Positions 17,241 to 24,380 of a stretch of 64,000 nt of DNA are shown in pieces; position 1 is the stretch's first letter, and every line of letters starts with the position of its first letter. The translations under genes and the position numbers were made by a program. This DNA is from Brevundimonas sp. Leaf363 (GTDB taxonomy: Bacteria > Pseudomonadota > Alphaproteobacteria > Caulobacterales > Caulobacteraceae): positions 315,195 to 379,194 of the forward strand of contig NZ_LMPZ01000003.1 in NCBI RefSeq assembly GCF_001424025.1, given 5' to 3'. The notes below the pieces were generated by a model. That model did not search any database. It saw only the letters and a program-made list of their open reading frames with translations, and was not told the origin of the DNA.

Positions 17241-17813
17241 TCAGGCGGCGAAGAGGTCGTCGTCCAGACTACGACGGGCCCGGTTCAGGCTTTCCTTCGC
17301 AGCTTGGTTAGCGGCCAGGGCTTGCAGGACGGGCGTGAAGCGTTCGACCTGCTCGGGATTGAGGAGGCTGTTCTCCCTCCCCCGCGTGGGGAGCGACGGC
17401 GAAGGCGCAGCCGAAGCCCGGGTGGGGCTCGAGAGGGCATCCAGAGCGGAATGGGTAGCGGGGGTGATCAGAACTTCACCCCCCCGGTCGCTGCGCGACC
17501 TGCCCTCCCCATGAAGTGGAGGGAGAGGCCCGCGGGCCGTCTCAGCCCGATGCATCAATGCCTCCAGCTCGGCCTTCACCGCGCGCGCCTTGACGATGCG
17601 GTCGTGCAGCAGGTCCGTCTCCTGACCGGACGCTCGCAGCGAACCCAGCGCGGCCTCGGCGCGGGCGGCGGCGGTGTTCAGTTCCGAAACGGCGCCGGCG
17701 AAGGCGACCTGGCCTTCGCGCAGGGCGGTCAGCTTGCGCTCCAACCGCACGCCGTAGCCGAGGGCGGCCACCAGCAGCAGCATCAGGACGCAGTCGAGGA
17801 TCACGCCGGTCAT
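17241..17813 (-). CDS. DUF6468-type flagellar accessory protein carrying an in-frame repeat insertion
   Basis: This 190-aa protein has an N-terminal transmembrane helix (about 3-22) and a helical body (LTALREGQVAFAGAVSELNTAAARAEAALGSL, then LHDRIVKARAVKAELEALMHRAE). The family is usually found next to fliM in Caulobacterales and is of unknown biochemical role. Residues about 96-148 (PLPPLHGEGRSRSDRGGE...SPSLPTRGREN) differ from the rest and are encoded by a palindromic repeat at 17372-17526. The helical C-terminus (NPEQVERFTPVLQALAANQAAKESLNRA) resumes afterwards. It overlaps fliM by four bases (17810-17813). Confidence 0.7.
   Translation of the reverse strand: MTGVILDCVLMLLLVAALGYGVRLERKLTALREGQVAFAGAVSELNTAAARAEAALGSLRASGQETDLLHDRIVKARAVKAELEALMHRAETARGPLPPLHGEGRSRSDRGGEVLITPATHSALDALSSPTRASAAPSPSLPTRGRENSLLNPEQVERFTPVLQALAANQAAKESLNRARRSLDDDLFAA
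17372..17526. repeat. Palindromic repeat element (about 155 bp) inside a coding sequence
   Basis: The segment begins TCTCCCTCC (17372-17380) and ends GGAGGGAGA (17518-17526), a perfect 9-bp terminal inverted repeat. The inside carries typical dispersed-repeat text (CCCCCCGGTCGCTGCGCGACC and a CTCCCCATGAAGTGGAGG arm). Base composition and the encoded residues differ from the surrounding gene. It resembles alphaproteobacterial REP/RPE-like elements that are normally intergenic. Confidence 0.6.
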
Positions 17814-18871
17814 TTGCGTCCACTCTTGATGGCGTTGGCGGCGTCGACAGTGATCGGGCCTTCGACGCGTATGGCGATATGCTGGCCTTTGCGGCCCATG
17901 CGTCCGGTGGTCAGCGGGATGGAGCCGGCGCGGATCGAGATCTCGCTGTCCGGGGTGGCGTTCAGCATGAAGGTGTCGCCGACCTTGAGATCCAGCACTT
18001 TGGACAACGGAGCCTGCTGCTCGTCGAGGACGGCGCGGACCTCGGTCTCGGTGGTCCAGAGTTCGGTGGCCAGGTGGCCTTCCCAGATGTTGTCGCGGCC
18101 GAACTTCTCACCCATGAACTGCTGCAGCAGCAGTTTGCGGATCGGTTCCAGCGTCGAATAGGGCAGCAGCAGCTCCACCCGGCCGCCGCGATCTTCCATG
18201 TCGATGCGCAGCTTGACCAGGATCGCCGCGTTGGCCGGGCGCGCGATGGCGGCGAAGCGCGGATTGGTCTCCAGCCGGTCGAGCGTGAAATGAACAGGCG
18301 TCAGGGGCTCGAACGCGGCCTGGGCGTCGGCCAGGATGACCTCGACCATCCGCTGGACCAGCACGCGCTCGATCGTGGTGTAGGGCCGGCCCTCGATGCG
18401 CAGCGCGGCCGTGCCCCGGCGTCCGCCCAGCAGCACGTCGACGATCGAATAGATCAGATTGCTGTCGACCGTCAGCAGGCCGTAGTTGTCCAGCTCCTCC
18501 GCTCGGAAGACGGCCAGAATGGCCGGCAGCGGGATGGAATTCAGATAGTCGCCGAAGCGGATCGACGAGATGTTGTCGAGGCTGACTTCGACGTTGTCTG
18601 ACGTGAAATTGCGCAGGCTCGTCGTCATCAACCGCACCAGGCGGTCGAAGACGATTTCGAGCATCGGCAGGCGTTCGTAGGAGACCAGCGCCGAGTTGAT
18701 GATGGCGCGGATGCCGGTCCGCTCGGACGCATCGTCATCGCCCAGATCAAAGCCCAGCAGGCTGTCGATCTCGTCCTGATTGAGCACGCGTTCCGACAGG
18801 ACCGGCGGGCGGTCGCCGCCGTCGGGGCCGACGGCCAGGGGATCCATTTCGGCCGTCGCGGTGTCGCTCAC
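17810..18871 (-). CDS. fliM: Flagellar motor switch protein FliM
   Basis: This 353-aa C-ring protein binds phospho-CheY and switches rotation. The N-terminal EIDSLLGF (here LNQDEIDSLLGF, about 28-40) is the CheY-binding motif. The middle CheC-like domain (about 55-240) contains LDNISSIRFGDYLNSIPLPAI and VDSNLIYSIVDVLLGGRRG. The C-terminal SpoA/FliN-like domain has VLDLKVGDTFML. The start is GTG at 18871, two bases after the fliL stop; the longer ORF upstream in this frame only overlaps fliL. It is cotranscribed with fliL and the downstream accessory genes. Confidence 0.95.
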   Translation of the reverse strand: MSDTATAEMDPLAVGPDGGDRPPVLSERVLNQDEIDSLLGFDLGDDDASERTGIRAIINSALVSYERLPMLEIVFDRLVRLMTTSLRNFTSDNVEVSLDNISSIRFGDYLNSIPLPAILAVFRAEELDNYGLLTVDSNLIYSIVDVLLGGRRGTAALRIEGRPYTTIERVLVQRMVEVILADAQAAFEPLTPVHFTLDRLETNPRFAAIARPANAAILVKLRIDMEDRGGRVELLLPYSTLEPIRKLLLQQFMGEKFGRDNIWEGHLATELWTTETEVRAVLDEQQAPLSKVLDLKVGDTFMLNATPDSEISIRAGSIPLTTGRMGRKGQHIAIRVEGPITVDAANAIKSGRK

Positions 18872-18873
18872 GG

Positions 18874-19545
18874 CTATTGCACCAGCATTTCTTCGATCAG
18901 CACGGCGTCGACCTTGCCGGGGGCGGCGATCAGGTTGACGCGGCGCAGTATCTCGGCGCGCAGCTGATAGCTGCCGGCCGAGCCGGCCAGATCCTCGGGA
19001 CGCAGTTCGCGCAGGAAGCCCTGGAACATGTCCTGCATCCGGGGCGCCTCGCCCTGGAGGGTCGAGGCCAGGTCGGCGTCGTGCATCTCCAGCGTCAGCT
19101 TCAACTTGAGAAAGGTCGGGCGGCTGTCGGGCGACTGAATGTTCACCACCATGTCCGGCAGGGTGTAGAAGGTGACGCCGTCGGGGCCCTCGGTGATCTT
19201 GCCCAGCGACGGGTCGGCCTCGCCGCCTTCGCCGCCGCCGCCGTGACCGCCGCCGCCCTTCTTCTCTTCCTTGCCGTGGCCGCCCTTCTTCTCTTCGCCA
19301 TGACCGCCGGCGGCTTCCTCGCCATGCGCATCGGCGGCGGGCTTGGGCTTCATCAGCACGAAGGCGGCCGCGCCGCCGCCGCCCAGCACCAGCAGCGCCG
19401 CGACCGGGGCGATGATGAACAGCAGGGGCAGCTTCTTCTTGGCGGGCGGGCCATCGCCCTCCCCGCCTTCGCCGCCCTCGGTCGTCGCCGGCAGATTGGC
19501 GTCGGCGTCCTTGGCCGCGCCCTTCTTCTTGCCGATCTTCAACAT
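18874..19545 (-). CDS. fliL: Flagellar basal-body protein FliL
   Basis: This is a 223-aa stator-associated inner-membrane protein. A Lys-rich cytoplasmic N-terminus precedes one transmembrane helix (about 39-66) and a long low-complexity linker rich in Gly, His, Lys and Glu (about 72-110, with repeated HGEE/GHGKEEKKGG units). The conserved FliL domain follows (FYTLPDMVVNIQSPDSRPTFLKLKLTLEM), and the C-terminus is VLIEEMLVQ. The His/Gly-rich linker is longer than in most relatives. It is first gene of the minus-strand flagellar run and divergent from flgF. Confidence 0.92.
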   Translation of the reverse strand: MLKIGKKKGAAKDADANLPATTEGGEGGEGDGPPAKKKLPLLFIIAPVAALLVLGGGGAAAFVLMKPKPAADAHGEEAAGGHGEEKKGGHGKEEKKGGGGHGGGGEGGEADPSLGKITEGPDGVTFYTLPDMVVNIQSPDSRPTFLKLKLTLEMHDADLASTLQGEAPRMQDMFQGFLRELRPEDLAGSAGSYQLRAEILRRVNLIAAPGKVDAVLIEEMLVQ

Positions 19546-19679
19546 GAACCGAGGCCCCAGTGATGCAGGGTCCAGTAGCGCCGGTTTTGGTTAACGGGAC
19601 GTTGAGGAACGGCAAATCCTGCCGGGCGCCCAGGTGGGCTTGGCCGCTGAAAGGCCCGTTCCGGCTGGATTAACCCTGT

Positions 19680-19694
19680 TGGCACGGTCGTTGC
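19680..19694 (+). promoter_or_regulatory. Sigma-54 promoter for flgF-flgG-flgA-flgH
   Basis: TGGCACGGTCGTTGC matches the -24/-12 consensus TGGCACG-N4-TTGC exactly, with the correct GG-to-GC spacing. It lies 30 bases upstream of the flgF GTG (19724). In Caulobacter the class III rod/hook genes are transcribed this way with FlbD as activator. It also argues against the longer flgF ORF start at 19634, which would place the promoter inside the gene. Confidence 0.88.
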
Positions 19695-19723
19695 GAGGGG
19701 GCTGGGCGAAGGAGCCTGCCGCC

Positions 19724-20461
19724 GTGGAAAACGCCGCCTACATCGGACTGTCCCGCCAGATGACACTGCGTCGTGAACTCGACGTCGTGGCGAACAACAT
19801 CGCCAATGCGGACACCACCGGCTTCAAGGTCGAGCAGCTGATGGTCGGCGAAGAGGTCGGCGCGCGGGCTCGCAACGACAACATCCGGCCGGGCGCCAGC
19901 TTCGTGATGGACCACGGCGTCGGCCGCGATTTTGGCCAGGGCGCGCTGCGCCAGACCGAACGGCCGCTGGACTTCGGCATCGAGGGCGAGGGCGCTTTCT
20001 TCGCCCTGAAGGACGGTCAGGGCGACGCCTACACCCGCGACGGCGCCTTCCTGCTGGACCCCGAAGGCAAGCTGGTCACCGAAGGCGGCGCGGCCGTCCA
20101 GGGCGACGGCGGCGACATCGTCCTGGACCCGGCGCTGGGCTCGCCATCCGTCGGCGCCGACGGGACCATTTCTCAGAACGGCCAGCCTGTCGGTCGCCTG
20201 ACCGTCGTGCGCTTCGACACCCTGGCGGCGCTCAGCAAGGGCGGAGACGGCCTCTATCGCAACGCCTCGAACGCGCGGCCGCTAGAAGCGACCGACGCGC
20301 GCGTCCGCCAGGGGATGCTGGAAGGCTCGAACGTCAACCCGATCGTCGAGATCACAAACCTGATCGAGATCCAGCGCGCCTACGAAAGCGTCAGCCGGAT
20401 GATCGACAACACCACCGACCTGTCCCGTCGCGCCGTCGAGCGCCTCGGGCGGGTGTCGTAG
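19724..20461 (+). CDS. flgF: Flagellar basal-body rod protein FlgF
   Basis: This is a 245-aa proximal rod protein. The N-terminal flagellar rod signature is intact (IGLSRQMTLRRELDVVANNIANADTTGFK), as is the C-terminal helix EITNLIEIQRAYESVSRMIDNTTDL. The middle D1 region (LDFGIEGEGAFFALKDGQGDAYTRDGAFLLD) is typical. The start is GTG at 19724, preceded by GAAGGAG, and is set by the sigma-54 promoter at 19680-19694. It heads the flgF-flgG-flgA-flgH operon; flgG follows after ten bases. Confidence 0.95.
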   Translation: MENAAYIGLSRQMTLRRELDVVANNIANADTTGFKVEQLMVGEEVGARARNDNIRPGASFVMDHGVGRDFGQGALRQTERPLDFGIEGEGAFFALKDGQGDAYTRDGAFLLDPEGKLVTEGGAAVQGDGGDIVLDPALGSPSVGADGTISQNGQPVGRLTVVRFDTLAALSKGGDGLYRNASNARPLEATDARVRQGMLEGSNVNPIVEITNLIEIQRAYESVSRMIDNTTDLSRRAVERLGRVS

Positions 20462-20471
20462 GAGCTAAGAC

Positions 20472-21260
20472 ATGCGCGCGTTGAGAACCGCCGCCTCGGG
20501 CATGGCCGCCCAACAGCTGAACGTGGAGGTCATCTCCAACAACATCGCGAACATGAACACCGTGGGCTACAAACGCCAACGGGCCGAGTTCCAAGACCTG
20601 CTGTACCAGAACATCGAACGGATGGGCGCGCAGTCGTCCAGCCAGGGAACCGTCGTTCCGACCGGCATCCAGATCGGCGTCGGCGTCAAGGCGGGCAGCG
20701 TCTACCGCATCACCGAACAGGGCACGCCCAGCCAGACCGGCAACCGTTACGACCTGGCCATCGACGGGCGCGGCTATTTCCAGATCACCATGCCGTCCGG
20801 CGAAACGGCCTATACCCGCGCCGGCAACTTCGCCGTCAACGGCGAGGGCCAGCTGGTCACGGACGACGGCTATGCGGTCGAGCCGGCCATCACCATCCCT
20901 CAGGACGCGATCGACGTGACGGTGTCCAAGTCGGGCGAGGTGCAGGTGACGACGCAAGGCCAGACCACGCCGCAGGTGGTGGGTCAGCTGGAACTGGCGA
21001 CCTTCTTCAACGAGGCGGGTCTGGAGGCGGTCGGCGACAACCTGCTGATGGAGACGGCCGCTTCCGGCGCGGCGACCATCGGCACCCCTGGCGAGACCGG
21101 CTACGGCCAGCTGCTGCAGGGCTACACCGAAAGCTCCAACGTCGATGCGGTCAGCGAAATCAGCGCCCTGATCATCGCCCAGCGCGCCTACGAGATGAAC
21201 TCCAAGGTCATCACCACCGCCGACCAGATGCTGTCGGTCGCCAACCAGAGCAAGAGCTGA
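20472..21260 (+). CDS. flgG: Flagellar basal-body rod protein FlgG
   Basis: This is the 262-aa distal rod subunit. The N-terminal signature is ALRTAASGMAAQQLNVEVISNNIANMNTVGYKRQRAEFQDLLYQ, the core contains LAIDGRGYFQITMPSGETAYTRAGNF, and the C-terminus is SEISALIIAQRAYEMNSKVITTADQML. The length matches E. coli FlgG (260 aa). It assembles outside the inner membrane through the flagellar type III system, so there is no Sec signal. Its stop is three bases from flgA. Confidence 0.97.
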   Translation: MRALRTAASGMAAQQLNVEVISNNIANMNTVGYKRQRAEFQDLLYQNIERMGAQSSSQGTVVPTGIQIGVGVKAGSVYRITEQGTPSQTGNRYDLAIDGRGYFQITMPSGETAYTRAGNFAVNGEGQLVTDDGYAVEPAITIPQDAIDVTVSKSGEVQVTTQGQTTPQVVGQLELATFFNEAGLEAVGDNLLMETAASGAATIGTPGETGYGQLLQGYTESSNVDAVSEISALIIAQRAYEMNSKVITTADQMLSVANQSKS

Positions 21261-21263
21261 GCG

Positions 21264-22025
21264 ATGCGACTGATCCTGTCCCTCGCGGTCCTGGCGCTGA
21301 GCGCCACCTCGGCCCTGGCCGGACCCGTCACGCTGAAGGCCGAGCCGGCCGACGACGACGGCCGCGTCACCCTGGGCGACCTGTTCGACGGCGCCGGCGG
21401 CGCGGCGAGCGTGGTGGTGGGCGTGCGCTCCGGCCCCTCCGCCGTGTTCGAGGCCGGTCAGGTCCAGGCCGCCGCCGCCCGCGCCGGATTGAGCTGGAGC
21501 AACCCCCAGGGCCTGCGCCGGATCGTCGTCCGCCAGGGCGCATCGGAGGCCTCCGCCTCCGCCCAGAACGCCGTCGCCACGGCGGGCCGGCCCGGCGCGA
21601 CCGTCGAGGTTCTGACCTATGTCCGCAGCCTGGCGGCGGGCGACGTGGTCCAGCCCGAAGACGTGGCCTGGACCCAGGTGCAATCGCACATGGCCCCCGC
21701 CGGCGGTCCGCAGGACGCGGAGGTCGTGATCGGCCTCAGCGCCCGCCGGGCCCTTCGCGCCGGCGCCGTGGTCGCCACCCGCGACCTGACAGCGCCGCAA
21801 GTTATCGCCCGCAACGACATGGTGCAGGTCGCCTTCGTCGCCGGCGGCGTCACCCTGACTGTCACGGGACGGGCCACGCGCGACGCCGCGCGAGGCGAGG
21901 CCGTGCCGGTCCTGAACACCACGTCCGGCCGCACGATCGATGCGGTCGCCACGGGTCCGGGCCGCGCCATCGCCGGTCCCGCCGCCCTGCAAGCCCGTTC
22001 CAATTCCCAGTTCGCGTCCCGCTAA
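21264..22025 (+). CDS. flgA: Flagellar P-ring assembly chaperone FlgA
   Basis: This is a 253-aa periplasmic protein with a Sec signal (about 1-19, ending SALA-G). The C-terminal SAF/FlgA domain is visible (YVRSLAAGDVVQPEDVAWTQVQ, GLSARRALRAGAVVATRDLTAPQVIARNDMVQV, GRATRDAARGEAVPVLNTTSGRTIDA). It chaperones FlgI during P-ring formation. It is three bases after flgG and 12 bases before flgH in the same operon; flgI itself is not in the window. Confidence 0.92.
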   Translation: MRLILSLAVLALSATSALAGPVTLKAEPADDDGRVTLGDLFDGAGGAASVVVGVRSGPSAVFEAGQVQAAAARAGLSWSNPQGLRRIVVRQGASEASASAQNAVATAGRPGATVEVLTYVRSLAAGDVVQPEDVAWTQVQSHMAPAGGPQDAEVVIGLSARRALRAGAVVATRDLTAPQVIARNDMVQVAFVAGGVTLTVTGRATRDAARGEAVPVLNTTSGRTIDAVATGPGRAIAGPAALQARSNSQFASR

Positions 22026-22037
22026 GGAAGCCGTCCC

Positions 22038-22781
22038 ATGCGCAAGTTGATCGCCCTCGCCGCCTTCACCGCCTCCGCCGTGCTGGCCGGCTGCTCGACC
22101 GTCGCCGAGACGGTGCGTGGCCCCGAGCTCGCCCCCATCGGCTATCCGGCCGCATTGGTGCCGGTGTCGCAGCAGTATCTCGCATCGCCCGCCACCCAAC
22201 GCCCCGAGGCCAGCCCGGCCAGCGCCAACAGCCTGTGGCGGACCGGCTCGCGCACCTTCTTCGGCGACCAGCGCGCGCGGCGCATCGGCGACATCCTGAC
22301 CGTCAACATCGACATCGACGACCGCGCCCAGACCCAGAACTCGACCCAGCGGACGCGCTCCAACGACATCTCCGCCGGGGTCTCGAACTTCTTCGGCCTC
22401 GAGAACAGCCTGGGCCGCGCCTTCCCGGGTGGTTTCGACCCGTCGAACATGGTCGGCATGGAAGGCGGGGCCAACTCGTCCGGCTCCGGCTCGGTCAACC
22501 GCTCCGAGAAAGTCAGCCTGACCATCGCGGCTGTCGTCACGGACATCATGGCCAACGGAAATCTGGTGATCCAGGGTCGGCAAGAAGTGCGCACCAACCG
22601 CGAGGTGCGCGAGCTGACCATCGCCGGCATCGTTCGGCCCGAGGACATCTCCAGCGCCAACACCATCGCGCATACCCAGATCGCCGAGGCGCGCATCAGC
22701 TATGGCGGCCGGGGCGACATCACGCGCGTGCAGGCCGCGCCCGCCGCCCAGGCGCTGGCGGAACGCTTCAGCCCCTTCTGA
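22038..22781 (+). CDS. flgH: Flagellar L-ring lipoprotein FlgH
   Basis: This 247-aa outer-membrane lipoprotein has the signal MRKLIALAAFTASAVLAGC, lipobox LAGC, with Cys19 as the lipidated residue. Family blocks include WRTGSRTFFGDQRARRIGDILTV, NIDIDDRAQTQNSTQRTRS and the C-terminal VRELTIAGIVRPEDISSANTIAHTQIAEARISYGGRG. It forms the L-ring bushing and is the last flagellar gene of the operon here. The next reading frames are unrelated small envelope proteins. Confidence 0.96.
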   Translation: MRKLIALAAFTASAVLAGCSTVAETVRGPELAPIGYPAALVPVSQQYLASPATQRPEASPASANSLWRTGSRTFFGDQRARRIGDILTVNIDIDDRAQTQNSTQRTRSNDISAGVSNFFGLENSLGRAFPGGFDPSNMVGMEGGANSSGSGSVNRSEKVSLTIAAVVTDIMANGNLVIQGRQEVRTNREVRELTIAGIVRPEDISSANTIAHTQIAEARISYGGRGDITRVQAAPAAQALAERFSPF

Positions 22782-22889
22782 CAGGCGCGGCGCCGGCGCC
22801 ACACTTCGCCGGATTGGGGTTCGGTTAACCAAGATGGATGAACCGTAAACGGCCACTCGCGTTTTCCCTGGCGAACGCGAGTGCCCCCT

Positions 22890-23360
22890 ATGCTGAAAGT
22901 CCTGATCCCCGCCGCCGCCGCCTTGGGCCTGATCGCCTTCGCCGCGACCACCCAGGCCACTGACGCGACCAGCAGCAGCGACGCCCAGCCCGGCATGGCG
23001 TGGCACGTCAGCTATGAGGGCCCGATGGCCAAGCTGGCGTATGGGGTCGAGAACTCCGACCAGTTGGCTCTGATGATCACCTGTGCGCCGGGCGACCGCG
23101 CCGCTGTCGTCTATGGTGACGTTCAGCCGGTGTCGCCGCGTCTGACCCGCGCCGCCTACAGCGCCGCCGTCGATCCGCTGTCGGGTGGAGAAGCGGAAGA
23201 AACCCGCCTTCCCCTGACCGATCCCAGCCTGGCCGGCCTGAGCCGCACCGGCCGGATGCAGGTGGAGGGCGAGGCCGGTCGCTTCGTCCTGACCGCCGAC
23301 CGAGATGAGCAACGCGCCGCGCGCGCCTTCATCGACTATTGCTCTTCCAGCCGCACTTGA
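22890..23360 (+). CDS. Hypothetical exported protein, first of three tandem 'CAPG' relatives
   Basis: This protein of about 156 aa has an N-terminal hydrophobic signal (MLKVLIPAAAALGLIAFAATTQA). The mature part starts with a conserved Trp (AWHVSYEGP) followed by LAYGVENSDQLALMITCAPGD, and ends with a Phe...Cys element (AFIDYC). The same plan (W, L.Y, ..LAL...CAPG, C-terminal F..x.C) recurs in the next two genes. The ATG at 22890 is chosen; a GTG at 22881 is equally possible, and neither has a strong ribosome-binding site. It is 108 bases after flgH. Function is unknown; two conserved Cys suggest a periplasmic disulfide. Confidence 0.65.
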   Translation: MLKVLIPAAAALGLIAFAATTQATDATSSSDAQPGMAWHVSYEGPMAKLAYGVENSDQLALMITCAPGDRAAVVYGDVQPVSPRLTRAAYSAAVDPLSGGEAEETRLPLTDPSLAGLSRTGRMQVEGEAGRFVLTADRDEQRAARAFIDYCSSSRT

Positions 23361-23397
23361 TCAGATCACGCCTTCGCGGTCGCGGAGGGGTTGAACC

Positions 23398-23811
23398 ATG
23401 ATGGCGCTGCTTTTGATCGCGAACCTGCAGGGCGCGCAGCCGGCCTGGACCTGGTCGCTGTATGAGGCGGACGGGCTGGTGGTTCTGGCCAACGAAATCC
23501 CGGACACCCCCCGACTGAGGGCGACACTGGAGTGCGCACCGGGCACGGGTTTGGCGACGCTGGCGCTCTACGGGCCTGGTGCAACGGGCATGGCGACGCT
23601 GACGGCTGGCGGCGCGACGGCGGCGACCCAGGCCGAACGGGCGCAGGGCGATCGGCTGGAGATGGCGCTGCGAACCGATCATCCTGTGTTCCAGGCCCTC
23701 GCGGCCGAGGGACAACTGGACGTCCGGATCGGCGAACAGACGCGGACCGTGGATTTGAACGGCCAGGGACTGCCGATGCTTCGGCGCTTCGCCGGACGTT
23801 GTGGAGGCTGA
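23398..23811 (+). CDS. Hypothetical exported protein, second tandem 'CAPG' relative
   Basis: This 137-aa protein has a short hydrophobic N-terminus (MMALLLIANLQGAQ) with a probable cleavage near residue 14. The mature body follows the same pattern as its neighbours: WTWSLYEADGLVVLANE, ATLECAPGTGLATLALYGPGATGMATL and a C-terminal MLRRFAGRC. GC-rich coding with good third-position bias supports it. It lies 37 bases after the first relative and five bases before the third, so co-transcription is likely. No domain is recognised. Confidence 0.6.
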   Translation: MMALLLIANLQGAQPAWTWSLYEADGLVVLANEIPDTPRLRATLECAPGTGLATLALYGPGATGMATLTAGGATAATQAERAQGDRLEMALRTDHPVFQALAAEGQLDVRIGEQTRTVDLNGQGLPMLRRFAGRCGG

Positions 23812-23816
23812 CAACC

Positions 23817-24323
23817 ATGCGCCGCTTGCTTTGCATCATCGCCCTCAGCGCCTTGGCCGCGGCCTGCGCGACCCGGCCGGCGCCCAGTCCGACCGCAGCC
23901 ATCGCATCGCCCGCGCCCACGCCCGGCCGCGACTGGCGCCTGATCGAGGATCCGCAAGGCGACACCCGACTGGCCTATGGTGGCGAGGAAAGCGACGACC
24001 TGGCGCTGGCGCTGGACTGCGCGCCGGGCGCGCGGCGTCTGACATTGAGCGGGCCCGCCGCGACCGGCGTTCGGCCCGAGTTTCATCTCGAGTCCGGCGG
24101 TGACACGGAGCGCTACGCGGCCCATGCCGAGGATGCCGGTTTTACAGACGGCGCGTGGCTGACAGCCGAGGCGGCCTCGACCGATCCGGTCTTCCTGCGC
24201 TTTCGCCGGCTGGGGTGGGTGGCGCTGTGGCGCGGTGAGCAACGCGAGATGCTGGCCGGACATGCGGGTTCGCTGGCGGGGGTGAAGCGGTTCTTCGACG
24301 TTTGCGAAGGCGCCGCCTCCTGA
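23817..24323 (+). CDS. Hypothetical lipoprotein, third tandem 'CAPG' relative
   Basis: This 168-aa protein has a lipoprotein signal (MRRLLCIIALSALAAAC, lipobox AAAC, Cys17) and a Pro/Ala/Thr linker. The domain shared with the two preceding genes follows: WRLIEDPQGDTRLAYGGEESDDLALALDCAPGARRLTLSGPAATG, then a C-terminal VKRFFDVC. Lipidation implies outer-membrane or periplasmic anchoring, unlike the two secreted relatives. The role is unknown. The arrangement suggests tandem duplication followed by divergence of the targeting signal. Confidence 0.65.
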   Translation: MRRLLCIIALSALAAACATRPAPSPTAAIASPAPTPGRDWRLIEDPQGDTRLAYGGEESDDLALALDCAPGARRLTLSGPAATGVRPEFHLESGGDTERYAAHAEDAGFTDGAWLTAEAASTDPVFLRFRRLGWVALWRGEQREMLAGHAGSLAGVKRFFDVCEGAAS

Positions 24324-24380
24324 TCGCTTGACGCACGGGGCGCGCCCGGTGTCCTGTCCCGGCGTTCAGTGGAGGGGCCG

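Noticed and set aside
19546..19679. Possible sigma-54 element for fliL on the minus strand (CGGCAGGATTTGCC)
   Set aside because: The GG-to-GC spacing is two bases short of the sigma-54 requirement.
20391..23312. 973-codon open frame on the minus strand opposite flgG-flgA-flgH
   Set aside because: It is antisense to four clear flagellar/envelope genes, is rich in Gly/Ala/His/Arg low-complexity text and has no domain; an artefact of high GC.
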